Below, one piece after another: positions 34,246 to 46,928 of a DNA stretch of 64,000 nucleotides. The notes below the pieces were generated by a model. That model worked only from the letters and a program-made list of their open reading frames with translations. It was not told where the DNA came from and made no database searches. Each line of letters begins with the position of its first letter. The first letter of the stretch is position 1. Position numbers and translations under genes: made by a program. The stretch comes from Glebionis coronaria (Eukaryota > Streptophyta > Magnoliopsida > Asterales > Asteraceae), in contig CM046881.1 in the NCBI GenBank assembly GCA_025667525.1, forward strand, positions 494,843,627 through 494,907,626. The letters are read 5' to 3'.

Positions 34246-37200
34246 TGTAACACCCCCAAAATTTATACAACTCAGTACAGCGGAAGACTAGTTGGTGTTA
34301 CGGGATAGCACATTACTCACATCATAGACAACGCATAAAAATCGCGTCGTTTATTAATAAAGCATTTCCATTCATAAATATCAAAGTTACATCGGTCCCA
34401 AGTCATATTATTTCATACAAAGTTTTACAAATTATTTGAATGGAAAATATAGTTTAGGTGCGGGCCATGAATTCTTGTCGTCTTCCCGAGAATTACCTTC
34501 AAGTACCTGAGATAAAACATGTTAAAAGAAAAGGTCAGCGATAACGCCGAGTGAATTCATAGAGTTTAATAAATTCCATCAATATAACTTTGGTATAAAA
34601 TTAGTACCAAAAATCAATTCGTACAAATCATTGTAATAGGCCGTAAAATAGCCAAAATCATTTTATACAAATCTTTGTAATAGGCCATAAAATAGCCAAA
34701 GTCATTTTATATAAATCCTTATTGAAAATCATAATATAGGCATTTGCCTTAAAAATTATTATTCGAGCCAATGTCGTAAAAATATCATACAATATGTCTT
34801 ATGACGTTGTATGAAAACAAAAACCGTTATATGAATATGGTTATGAAAACCAAAACACAAACATAATATCAATAGTATGACCCAGTATTGCTAGTCAGGC
34901 AATACATCGTAATTCGGAGCGTCTAGTAGTATTTCGTTAGTTTTTGGATTATTATAAGCCGCATGACATTGTTACCTTACTAAACCAACAACGGGTAGCT
35001 AACCCGATACCAATTTTGCCCATCTAAAGTAGCGTGTCGTCACAAAGGTTACGCTATAGAAATCTTCTCATACATAAATTCGCTTACCAATCAATGTGGC
35101 ACGACGGGGATCAACCGTCAAGGCGCGAACTGGGGTGATCGTCCCCAAATAGTACTATTAAATGCATAAGCGTCTACCAACTCCCGGTAGTTCACAATTC
35201 ATGCTAATGGGACTTTTAGTGACATAACCTAACTTTAATAATCCATTTTATTTCATCTATCGGGTCCATTAATCATTTATTGGGTCATACAATCGGGTCA
35301 TTCAATCATTCGGGTCCAAAATCAATAAACAACAATCGGGACAAATGGTGTCCTAAGTTTATAAAAACTAACATGTTATCTCCCTCGCGGGTTTATAAAA
35401 CATTTATAAAACATTAAAAAGAGTGCGAGGCTATGAACTCACGTTGATGTGGGAAGGCGGGTTATCGGCAATTCGGATGTACGGTATGTGCTTCAATCAC
35501 GGAAACCTAGACAAATAATACTCGTCTTAGACTCATGTCCAATGACTTTATAAAAATAACAATTATGTATACATATGATGATTATATATATATGATGATC
35601 AAGTGGGTTTACATATCCTTGTTTACTCATTTTAGTGTTATATGTTGATAACTTTTATACTAGTTTTCTCGTTTTACCTATTTACGTGTTTTAGGTCCAA
35701 TAAGCCTATTATAAGTTATTTAACTTATTTTAATATATTTTGTACTTATATTATCAGTACTTAAACTTTACAAGTTGGGCCCAAATGGGTTAAGCCCAAT
35801 AATAAGTTCATAAGTGTTTAAGTCCATTTTTGTGGTATTGTTAGTCCAATAACGTTAATTTAGTCCGTTAACGTCCGTATGTCCTATAGTTCGGGTTTTA
35901 TCGGTTTTTACTTGTTATACATGTTTATATATCAGTATATAAGTTTTATAAATTTTTCATTAGACGGGTCCAACCATCTAAGTTTTATTTAACAAAAACG
36001 TTAATTTTACGGCGATAGCCGAAAAAGTCGTAAGAATCATGTTTATAGTTTTATAACTTATAAACTTAACAAGTTACCATTTTTATAAAATGTATACTTA
36101 TTTAACCTTTTACATACTTATATAAATAAAATCCAAGAGTTAGTGGGTTTTAACTTTACATTTTATACAATATAATTTTGAGTGCTTATATAATAGTATT
36201 ATACTTTATTTTTCAAAAATCTGATTTTTATCTTTACTTTCACCAAAACTGCCATATCTTGAGTTCTACATGGAGATAGAAGCTCAAATTTTTATCACAT
36301 AAACTAAATGATATGTGCTACATTTAACTCTTCTATAGCTACTGTTGAATCATCCTTTAAGTATTTTCTAAAAATCGTCCAAAACAGTAACCTCAGATTT
36401 ATACCCTAAACTTGTTTTGATCATATCTCACTCATTATTTTGATTCCATTGCATGGCCAACTCTCACATGTGTACAAGACCCATAGCTTACTGTAAATCC
36501 ATTCTACTTCATCATTTTATCAGTTTACCATATGGTTCTTTACTGTTTTTATACAGCCTATCATTTAAACAAGATTTACCCATTTTTACTTGTAGTTTTT
36601 CATCTTTTTATCCATGATTATCAACAACAAATCCCCACATAATATTTTTATCATCATATAATCATCATATACATATACAATAGAAAATAAAATACATGTT
36701 TACATAATCAAAATAACAAGAAGATGAGGAGGACAATCTTTATACCACCATGATGATGTAGGTTGATCAAAACATGGATTTTTGATGGAGAGACTTGTGA
36801 TGCACCAAGACCATCTTCATGACCACCATGCTTCATGAACTCCTTGTGGAAAATCAGCCCCAAGACACCATGAATAATCCTCCTTGGATGTTATAAGTTG
36901 CACCAATCTTCATCTTTTTGAATGGAGATTAACATATGTTAATTATAACATATGTTTGTGGTTAAAAATTATATGAATGGGGTGTTTGAAGGTGAATATG
37001 GGACGGCATAAAATGGGAGTGATGAGAGAAAATGGTGAAGTTTGCATGTAAGGGAAAGATGGAATGAAGTTGCTAGTGGTTTTGTGAAGGTTGTTAGCTA
37101 GTTTTGTGTAGTGGAAGCTTAAATTTTAAGCTTAGTAGACAAGTGTCTAACTAGTAAGCCAAAGGTGGTGTGTTGTACATATTGTGCCGTCCCATGTAAG

Positions 37201-37738
37201 CTAGTGGGGTGGGACAATGTGTTTTGTCCCATCTCACTAGTTTACGGGTATTTCTCGATTCTAGTTTCCTCGATTTGCGTGCCCTCGGGTCGTTTTACGA
37301 AAAACGTTTTTATAAATTATGAATCAACGTCACAAAACGAATCCAATAAAAATTGTTTCATCAAAAACGGAGTTCGAAAACGTAAATACGTAATCCTAAG
37401 GTTTCCGGTTTAGTCGTAAAGGACGTTAAAATAAAATCGTAAGTCCTAATCTCTTCTCGTAAATTTGTGAGTTTATGAACTAACACAAATTTAAAACTCC
37501 AAAATAATATTCACAGACAAATTTATTTTCTAAAATGTCGGAGTGTCACCAAAGACGGTGTATGTAAACGTAAGCACGTAACGTTGAATCCTCCGGTTTA
37601 GACGTAGTCGATGCTACTCCAAGATGTAAATCCAAATTTCTTCCCAAAAATACGTGAGTTCACATTGTAACATTAAAATAATGTTTTTAAATAATATTCG
37701 AGAATAAAATATCAACCATAAATTGACGGATTGTCACA
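34246..37738 (-). repeat. 3' LTR of chromovirus F
   Basis: The inner boundary lies next to a polypurine tract (minus strand AGGGGTAAATGC). A terminal hairpin GTAACACC/GGTGTTAC spans 34247-34301, and a 44-bp tandem duplication occupies 34622-34709. An 82-codon frame at 37165-37413 is present in both LTRs and is not considered a gene. Confidence 0.95.
34622..34709. repeat. 44-bp tandem duplication in F LTR
   Basis: Two units starting TACAAATCATTGTAATAGG and TACAAATCTTTGTAATAGG; the equivalent pair is at 43555-43642. Confidence 0.85.
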
Positions 37739-38529
37739 GCATTTACCCCTAAATAGGATCTTTGTCCTCAAAGATCATCTTACTACTCGCTTCTTATAGA
37801 GTTAAAGCCATGTGGGTATTTCCTCCTCACTCGGTCTTTTCTCACAAGTGCAATTCATTATAATACGCGAGTTTCATCAAACATAACTACGGAAATAAGA
37901 TCAGGCTTAATGTTGACTTACTTTCTCTATCCATGATGTTCACGGGTTTTTGATGAATGCAACTTTTCGCCGATCTAAGATTTACTAAGAATAATCAGAT
38001 TCTCACTTGATAGATATTCCATCAAGTTCTATTTACGAAACATAATTCACGCAGTTCTTGAAGTCCTAGGGTAGATCCAGCTTGTATGCCTTTCAATCCC
38101 AACTTTTACATCATCTCAATGGTCCCATACAACGGGGACTTATATCCCATGATTTGTCAGATCATGAATTCATTTTTCCCACGGTTAAAAATTGTGGCAT
38201 AACTTCGCTACCCATTTGGCACTTCAAGATCTACATTTCACATTCACATAACCTCCTGCCCACTATCGACAGTTAATAATCAGATCCTAATTTCAACAAT
38301 CATTTCAGATCTCGCGGGTCGGGTATTTTGCAAGGATAGGTTCGCCATCATAGGAAACCTTAAACCTAAGAGACATGTCCAACTCACAATGGGTGTATGT
38401 CGGATGTCTTCATCTCAACTCCTGCTTATAGATGCTCTAATATAGATCCTAACAAGATTCGATCTCAATCCTAACAAGATGATTACCAATGATAATCTCT
38501 CCAAAGGAAAATGATTATACGGTCTATTA

Positions 38530-38900
38530 CCAATGGTCAATCATTCAAACATAAAACAGTACTTATATTACTTTGTATCGTTACTTTACCTCGTCCCTTC
38601 GATTTGGGGTGGTATATAGTACTCTCATCAAGGTTCGTTCTCAATGATTTCTGAGCAAATTTCTAGAAATTCGATGCGAAGCGAGGATCTTGATATAGAT
38701 GTTCGATACAGGCACACCATGTTTACATAACTCTTTTGCATTTATCATTAACAGGAATGATATTAGCAGATTTGGTCAGTCTGTCGACGATGACCCAACT
38801 CGAATCAAATTCAGATGATGACCTTTGCAATAGCTAGACGTTTACTAATGTATGAGGCGATGTCTGCCTTCATAATTGCCATTAGTACAACTTCTTCAGA
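38530..38900 (-). pseudogene. Degenerate integrase remnant of F
   Basis: Minus-strand translation shows MKADIASYISKRL (cf. integrase zinc-domain region), then SSWVIVDRLTKSANIIPVND, QDPRFASNF and STIYHPKSKG, the order and spacing of a chromovirus integrase core. Stops and frameshifts occur throughout and the zinc-binding cysteines are lost. Confidence 0.8.
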
Positions 38901-40079
38901 CAAAGATACTTTTAGTCAGAAATGACATAAATAGAATACTTATACTTACAAATTCCAACATAACTATATCTCACAATCTCCATATTTAGGCAACCACAAG
39001 TGGCCTTTAAAACATTTAACGCTATTGGCTTCTTTATTTTAATGGTTCACATTAGACGCGAACTCCATTTATTATCTATATTATCCTTTTTACAAACATC
39101 GTTTATTTTTATATTGTTCGGCAATTTATTTTGCACCTTCATTATTAAGAAATATATCCTAATTGGTTCTTTATCCTTTTTATATAATACGTCAGTATTT
39201 ATATTCACTTCTCATGATGATGTGATTACCGTGTCCATAATTCACTCAAGTATTCTTTATATATTATGCGTCAGTAATTACGTTCACCTTCCTGATGAAA
39301 TAAATATCACAACCGTATTTATTCAAAATTCTTTCTTCATATCTTCTATGTTTTAGTTTCTTCTCAACTATCATTTTTATCCGTTTTACTCAATCCGTCG
39401 TCTAAAGCGTCGATAATTATTATAATTAATTAAATAATTATTAGTTAATTTTTTTTTATGAAACGTAAACGTAAAAATTTTAAATTTCTTAGTTCGACCA
39501 ATTATATAAAATGTTCAAAATAAATTTGAATTTAATTAACAAGATTTTTGCTGATTTATCGAAAATATTTAATAAGATCCGTAAATATTTGAAAATTCTT
39601 TGTTTATACTTTGGTCAAAAGTTTTCTTAGTTGAAAAGCAAAAAGTGTCGTTTCAAATTTTTAAGTCATGATTTAAATGGTTTCCTCAATTCCTCTTAAG
39701 TTATCTTGAGGTATACACAAACATTTACCCCTAAACAGAAGTTTAGTTAAATGGTTTGTGTATAAGGGAATAATCCCTTAAAATCCTTTGTTAATACATT
39801 TGTCAAAACATATTTCCATTTCTTTTTGGTAAAAATCCAAGGTCTTAAAAGGTCTCTTAATTTTTGAAGAGTCAATTTATATTCCATTATCTTATTAATC
39901 ACATGGTTAAATCATGTAAAGGTTCAAGTCTTTAATCACATGTTAATTATTCAAGGTTCAGGTTTTCACTGTTCTGCCAATTCAGGGCAATCTATAAATA
40001 ATTATTAACTCATTCTTATTCTTATAAACAAACATATAGTCCTTAATGATCATGAGCATGAATTTATCAAATTACAGCC

Positions 40080-40560
40080 TACACACGTGATTCATCATAT
40101 TTATGAATACTACATGTGCATCGGTCAATCCAAACGACATCACGTGAAACTCATGATGTTCATTACAAGTACCGGATGTAGTGACTGGAATAGATAATCT
40201 TCTTCGCAGATGCGAAGTTGATGATAACCATGCCGTGGATCAAATCTTGCTAGAACCTTGTAAATGATCGAACAATTCTTCCATTTCGAGTTATGGATAT
40301 CGTTTTCGATTGTCAATTTACTCAATTCACAGTAATCTATAAATATAAGGAATGATAACACCATAGCTCTTCAGGATGACATGCTTGGTATAATAAAATC
40401 TTTCTCCGACAACTCACTCAGTTGTACGGTAATTCCTTTTATTTAGATGGTGCTGACGTACAGTGCACAAGCCATAGGTGCAGCACCGGAAATATAATCA
40501 ATACCAATTTCAACTTTCCTTAGTGGCGAAAGTCTAGGTAATTCATCAATAAATACCTCC
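40080..40560 (-). pseudogene. Degenerate reverse transcriptase remnant of F
   Basis: Minus strand reads EVFIDELPRLSPLRKVEIGI, YISGAAPMA, LSELSEKDFIIPSMSS, IDYCELSKLTIEN, DPRHGYHQLRICEED and, after a frameshift, EFHVMSFGLTDAHVVFIN. These are successive blocks of a chromovirus RT N-terminal half, in order, with several stops. The catalytic YMDD block is not intact. Confidence 0.85.
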
Positions 40561-43163
40561 TAAAGTTTCAGATAACAGAAACATCTTTTAATAAATTTAG
40601 TTTAAGTTCTTTCTAGATTATAATATCTATAACTTGTTCATAACCATTCACGGTATAATTTTAAGTCTAAATACAGGATAATCATCCATCAAGAATTATT
40701 TAGATCACTTTTGATAATCAACATCCTATCATTTAGGGGAATTCTACTCGAGTCCCCATCAATTAAGACAATGTCGTTATGTCATAATCAATCAATCCAT
40801 TCTACTGGCACTATCAACTTTCCAGTTTTATTGCCGTCGATAAGATGTGAACTTCTCAAAAGACTAATAATAATTCACAATCCTTCACAAATTCAAGGAT
40901 ATTAGGAGACATAACAAACCTTAAAGAGTAAGTTCAACGCATGATTTACGCGATAGAATTTCAAATCAGATACAGACGAAAACATTAAACGAATATGAAT
41001 ATGTCCCATGTTTTCATAATTTGAGTACGCATTCGAAAGCTCCTCGGATCGTTACCCAGGTCATTCAAATGAAATCAAATTAAAAGAAATGATAGGAATG
41101 TCGATACTTCCAGTCGGGTATCAACACTCGGTAATCAAATACTTTTCCTAAGAATCTCACTACGGGAGAACTGGACAAGAAAGAATTGTCAATTGTCAAA
41201 TAAGACAATTTCCACAGATGAGTAAATTCAACTCAGAAGAATAGATGCTACAGGCACATATGTAGGTGTCCCTAACACTATGTCCCTATTTTTCACTTAT
41301 TGCAGATCTCATAAAACTTAATATTTCACAATCTTCAAAGAAAATTCAGTGTTTATTAATCAGTTTTATGGCGACTACTAATCAGCCTTGCATGGTCCAT
41401 TCCAAATTGTATGTAGGCGCGCAACTATATACAATTTCAAGATTAACGATGCAATACTCAGTTCGTCAAAATTTTATCATCATGTTTATAATAAAAACAT
41501 TTTCTTGCTTAATTCTTAAATAAGAATCAAGAATAAATTTACAAAGATTTTCTTTATTATGAAATCAATTAAGTTTTCCAAGGTGTTTTATAAACAACTT
41601 TATTTTGATAACAATCACTTATAAATATTACTTTGAATGATCCTTATAGTGATGAAAATTAAATTTTCTCAAAGGATACCGTTTTAACTTATAAAAACAA
41701 TGAGTGATCTACAGAAAGTGATGAAAGCTTGTTCGCCAAGAATTAACTACAATATAACAGGAAATGAGCTTTAGCCAAATAATCATGAGGTTCGTGACCT
41801 CGATGGCACTCAACAAGAATAATCTACAACGTAACTCAAATCCAGATGAGTACTTGTTCAATGGTTGCATCACTAATGCGAGCATTAGGAAGAAGCAAGA
41901 AAAGATAGATAACATCGATACATGTAGAATTTAGCAATCAAAGGTAGTCTTTTCATTAATCACAAACAAGTCAAAATTGTACCGTAACACATTACGTGTC
42001 ACTATGTCATACAATTCTCAGAACTCATCCTACCAACTGATATCTCAGTTAAGTTAGGGATTTTTAAAAGATACCACAATGAATACTAATCTACAAGAGT
42101 CATTAGGTGTTCCATATGTCCCGGAAGATCCATCGGTCCCAATTCAGAAGAAGATTTCTTCAATTTATTTATTGGACACTAGGCATCCTCGTTAGTGGAC
42201 AATGGCCTAGGAACAACCCTTAACACGAATCAACAATCAATTAAAACCTTATAATCTAATCACAGAACTTAACAACTTCCTCTTATCAATCTCATATTCC
42301 ATATAGGTTAAATTTTACTTTATTCAAGTTTCGACCAATTTTATACTCAATGCGATATCCTACTTCATTCTTCCAATACTTTCAATCTTATTCTTAGGCC
42401 TTGTAAAGGCAATACAATCTCAATATAAATCAACACTTAATTTCCAATCCTATTAGCTCTTACAACCACAATTATCAAATGAGTCATTAATATGAAATGA
42501 CTTAATCATTCAACTTAGACTTCTCGGAAAGGTATTAGTGTCATGAGGCTTTTGGGTAATGGTTACAATAACAGCCTCAAGTGCAACATTCACCCTTTCG
42601 ATTTCAATTTAAGAATTGGATGACAACGAATCAGATGACATCTTTCTAGGTGGCAACGTTTTGTCAAACTCCACTCTATAAGAAAAGATCGTCATGACAT
42701 CGATATCAGATTTAATCTCGCCAATTCTTTTTCAAAATCACAATCAACTAATATCTACATTCTACGAATAACAACCATTTGTTGGGATCATAAAATATCC
42801 ACAACTTGGTTTAGATCTAGGATAGCTAGAATTCCTACGAGAATAGCTTCGATTAATTTACTAGGGGATTTAGGGTTACTTGTGACAATCTACGTCGTAT
42901 AAATACCTCGTATAAAAATCAAAATAATCATCAAACAATCATGTAATAAAATTACATCATATATATATATATATAATCCAAGTTATATATATATTAAAAT
43001 AACACTTCTCAGTCTTGGCCTTGTCGGTAACTCGGGAATTCTTCGGCACCGTTATAGTCAAAAGATTTTTAGACATTTTATGAAAAATGTTTTTAGTTAA
43101 AAGATTTTGAAATGTTTTATTCAAAACCTTGGTTTTAAAAATCTTTCGTTCTCTATAACGAGA

Positions 43164-43175
43164 GCTCTGGTACCA
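43164..43175 (-). promoter_or_regulatory. Primer binding site of chromovirus F
   Basis: TGGTACCAGAGC on the minus strand, three bases from the LTR, one mismatch from the initiator-Met tRNA complement. Confidence 0.85.
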
Positions 43176-43178
43176 AAC

Positions 43179-46100
43179 TGTAACACCCCCAAAATTTATA
43201 CAACTCAGTACAGCGGAAGACTAGTTGGTGTTACGGGATAGCACATTACTCACATCATAGACAACGCATAAAAATCGCGTCGTTTATTAATAAAGCATTT
43301 CCATTCATAAATATCAAAGTTACATCGGTCCCAAGTCATATTATTTCATACAAAGTTTTACAAAGTATTTGAATGGAAAATATAGTTTAGGTGCGGGCCA
43401 TGAATTCTTGTCGTCTTCCCGAGAATTACCTTCAAGTACCTGAGATAAAACATGTTAAAAGAAAAGGTCAGCGATAACGCCGAGTGAATTCATAGAGTTT
43501 AATAAATTCCATCAATATAACTTTGGTATAAAATTAGTACCAAAAATCAATTCGTACAAATCATTGTAATAGGCCGTAAAATAGCCAAAATCATTTTATA
43601 CAAATCTTTGTAATAGGCCATAAAATAGCCAAAGTCATTTTATATAAATCCTTATTGAAAATCATAATATAGGCATTTGCCTTAAAAATTATTATTCGAG
43701 CCAATGTCGTAAAAATATCATACAATATGTCTTATGACGTTGTATGAAAACAAAAACCGTTATATGAATATGGTTATGAAAACCAAAACACAAACATAAT
43801 ATCAATAGTATGACCCAGTATTGCTAGTCAGGCAATACATCGTAATTCGGAGCGTCTAGTAGTATTTCGTTAGTTTTTGGATTATTATAAGCCGCATGAC
43901 ATTGTTACCTTACTAAACCAACAACGGGTAGCTAACCCGATACCAATTTTTCCCATCTAAAGTAGCGTGTCGTCACAAAGGTCACGCTATGGAAATCTTC
44001 TCATACATAAATTCGCTTACCAATCAATGTGGCACGACGGGGATCAACCGTCAAGGCGCGAACTGGGGTGATCGTCCCCAAATAGTACTATTAAATGCAT
44101 AAGCGTCTACCAACTCCCGGTAGTTCACAATTCATGCTAATGGGACTTTTAGTGACATAACCTAACTTTAATAATCCATTTTATTTCATCTATCGGGTCC
44201 ATTAATCATTTATCAGGTCATACAATCGGGTCATTCAATCATTCGGGTCCAAAATCAATAAACAACAATCGGGCAAATGGTGTCCTAAGTTTATAAAAAC
44301 TAACATGTTATCTCCCTCGCGGGTTTATAAAACATTTATAAAACATTAAAAAGAGTGCGAGGCTATGAACTCACGTTGATGTGGGAAGGCGGGTTATCGG
44401 CAATTCGGATGTACGCTATGTGCTTCAATCACGGAAACCTAGACAAATAATACTCGTCTTAGACTCATGTCCAATGACTTTATAAAAATAACAATTATGT
44501 ATACATATGATTATTATATATATATGATGATCAAGTGGGTTTACATATCCTTATTTACTCATTTTAGTGTTATATGTTGATAACTTTTATACTAGTTTTC
44601 TCGTTTTACCTATTTACGTGTTTTAGGTCCAATAAGCCTATTATAAGTTATTTAACTTATTTTAATATATTTTGTACTTATATTATCAGTACTTAAACTT
44701 TAAAAGTTGGGCCCAAATGGGTTAAGCCCAATAATAAGTTCATAAGTGTTTAAGTCCATTTTTGTGGTATTGTTAGTCCAATAACGTTAATTTAGTCCGT
44801 TAACGTCCGTATGTCCTATAGTTCGGGTTTTATCGGTTTTTACTTGTTATACATGTTTATATATCAGTATATAAGTTTTATAAATTTTTCATTAGACGGG
44901 TCCAACCATCTAAGTTTTATTTAATAAAAACGTTAATTTTACGGCGATAGCCGAAAAAGTCGTAAGAATCATGTTTATACTTTTATAACTTATAAAACTT
45001 AACAAGTTACCATTTTTATAAAATGTATACTTATTTAACCTTTTACATACTTATATAAATAAAATCCAAGAGTTAGTGGGTTTTAACTTTACATTTTATA
45101 CAATATAATTTTGAGTGCTTATATAATAGTATTATACTTTATTTTTTAAAAATCTGATTTTTATCTTTACTTTCACCAAAACTGCCATATCTTGAGTTCT
45201 ACATGGAGATAGAAGCTCAAATTTTTTATCACATAAACTACATGATATGTGCTACATTTAACTCTTCTATAGATACTGTTGAATCATCCTTTAAGTATTT
45301 TCTAAAAATCGTCCAAAACAGTAACCTCAGATTTATACGCTAAACTTGTTTTGATCATATCTCACTCATTATTTTGATTCCATTGCATGACCAACTCTCA
45401 CATGTGTACAAGACCCATAGCTTACTGTAAATCCATTCGACTTCATCATTTTATCAGTTTACCATATGGTTCTTTACTGTTTTTATACAGCCTATCATTT
45501 AAACAAGATTTACCCATTTTTACTTGTAGTTTTTCATCTTTTTATCCATGATTATCAACAACAAATCCCCACATAATATTTTTATCATCATATAATCATC
45601 ATATACATATACAATAGAAAATAAAATACATGTTTACATAATCAAAATAACAAGAAGATGAGGAGGACAATCTTTATACCACCATGATGATGTAGGTTGA
45701 TCAAAACATGGATTTTTGATGGAGAGACTTGTGATGCACCAAGACCATCTTCATGACCACCATGCTTCATGAACTCCTTGTGGAAAATCAGCCCCAAGAC
45801 ACCATGAATACTCCTCCTTGGATGTTATAAGTTGCACCAATCTTCATCTTTTTGAATGGAGATTAACATATGATAATTATAACATATGTTTGTGGTTAAA
45901 AATTATATGAATCGGGTGTTTGAAGGTGAATATGGGACGGCATAAAATGGGAGTGATGAGAGAAAATGGTGAAGTTTGCATGTAAGGGAAAGATGGAATG
46001 AAGTTGCTAGTGGTTTTGTGAAGGTTGTTAGCTAGTTTTGTGTAGTGGAAGCTTAAATTTTAAGCTTAGTAGACAAGTGTCTAACTAGTAAGCCAAAGGT

Positions 46101-46672
46101 GGTGTGTTGTACATATTGTGCCGTCCCATGTAAGCTAGTGGGGTGGGACAATGTGTTTTGTCCCATTTCACTAGTTTACGAGTATTTCTCGATTCTAGTT
46201 TCCTCGATTTGCGTGCCCTCGGGTCGTTTTACGAAAAACGTTTTTATAAATTATGAATCAACGTCACAAAACGAATCCAATAAAAATTGTTTCATCAAAA
46301 ACGGAGTTCGAAAACGTAAATACGTAATCCTAAGGTTTCCGGTTTAGTCGTAAAGGACGTTAAAATAAAATCGTAAGTCCTAATCTCTTCTCGTAAATTT
46401 GTGAGTTTATGAACTAACACAAATTTAAAACTCCAAAATAATATTCACAGACAAATTTATTTTCTAAAATGTCGGAGTGTCACCAAAGACGGTGTATGTA
46501 AACGTAAGCACGTAACGTTGAATCCTCCGGTTTAGACGTAGTCGATGCTACTCCAAGATGTAAATCCAAATTTCTTCCCAAAAATACGTGAGTTCACATT
46601 GTAACATTAAAATAATGTTTTTAAATAATATTCGAGAATAAAATATTAACCATAAATTGACGGATTGTCACA
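43179..46672 (-). repeat. 5' LTR of chromovirus F
   Basis: Partner of 34246-37738, with the terminal hairpin at 43180-43234. Confidence 0.95.
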
Positions 46673-46908
46673 ATATATATTTTTGGGTGTAATCGTTTAG
46701 GAAAAAGATTACTTTTTGGATTTTTTTATCTTTTTTGGTTCAATTCTTTAGGAAAAGAATTGACTTTGTTATTTTTTATTTTTTCGTATTTTTATCTTTT
46801 TGAATTTTTTTATGTTTTTTATTTATAATACGTAAAAATAACGTTCACAAAGTGAACGGATCCCAAAATCCAATATGTCTCACTCGAAACCGTTAATCTT
46901 CACGAAAA
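46673..46908 (-). other. Leader of element D, segment next to primer site
   Basis: Starts with the right TSD of F (ATATA). It contains two hairpins sharing the loop core TTTAGGAAA (46690-46711 and 46741-46762) and a third, CGTTCAC/GTGAACG, at 46842-46858. Confidence 0.75.
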
Positions 46909-46926
46909 GAACCGGCAGCGGCGCCA
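46909..46926 (-). promoter_or_regulatory. Primer binding site of element D
   Basis: TGGCGCCGCTGCCGGTTC on the minus strand, two bases after the LTR; tRNA-Asp type, as in E and G. Confidence 0.85.
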
Positions 46927-46928
46927 TT

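Larger units (their letters stand above)
37739..43178 (-). other. Interior of chromovirus F
   Basis: 5.4 kb without any ORF above about 120 codons that makes sense. Pol remnants are listed separately; gag and protease were not recognised. The polypurine tract is at the left edge and the primer site at the right edge. Confidence 0.75.
34246..46672 (-). mobile_element. Chromovirus F (TSD ATATA), decayed coding region
   Basis: LTRs 34246-37738 and 43179-46672 (3493 and 3494 bp) begin TGTAACACCCCC and end GATTGTCACA on the + strand. ATATA flanks both sides. The primer site beside the right LTR shows minus orientation. The 5.4-kb interior has only degenerate pol remnants, while the LTRs differ by about 25 substitutions and 3-4 indels by eye. 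Confidence 0.95.

Noticed and set aside
37165..37413. 82-codon frame in F LTR, also at 46099-46347
   Set aside because: Same frame twice because of LTR identity; antisense to the element and without family resemblance.
39000..39356. 118-codon hydrophobic frame, + strand, inside F
   Set aside because: Hydrophobicity comes from T-rich DNA; it is antisense to a decayed pol region.
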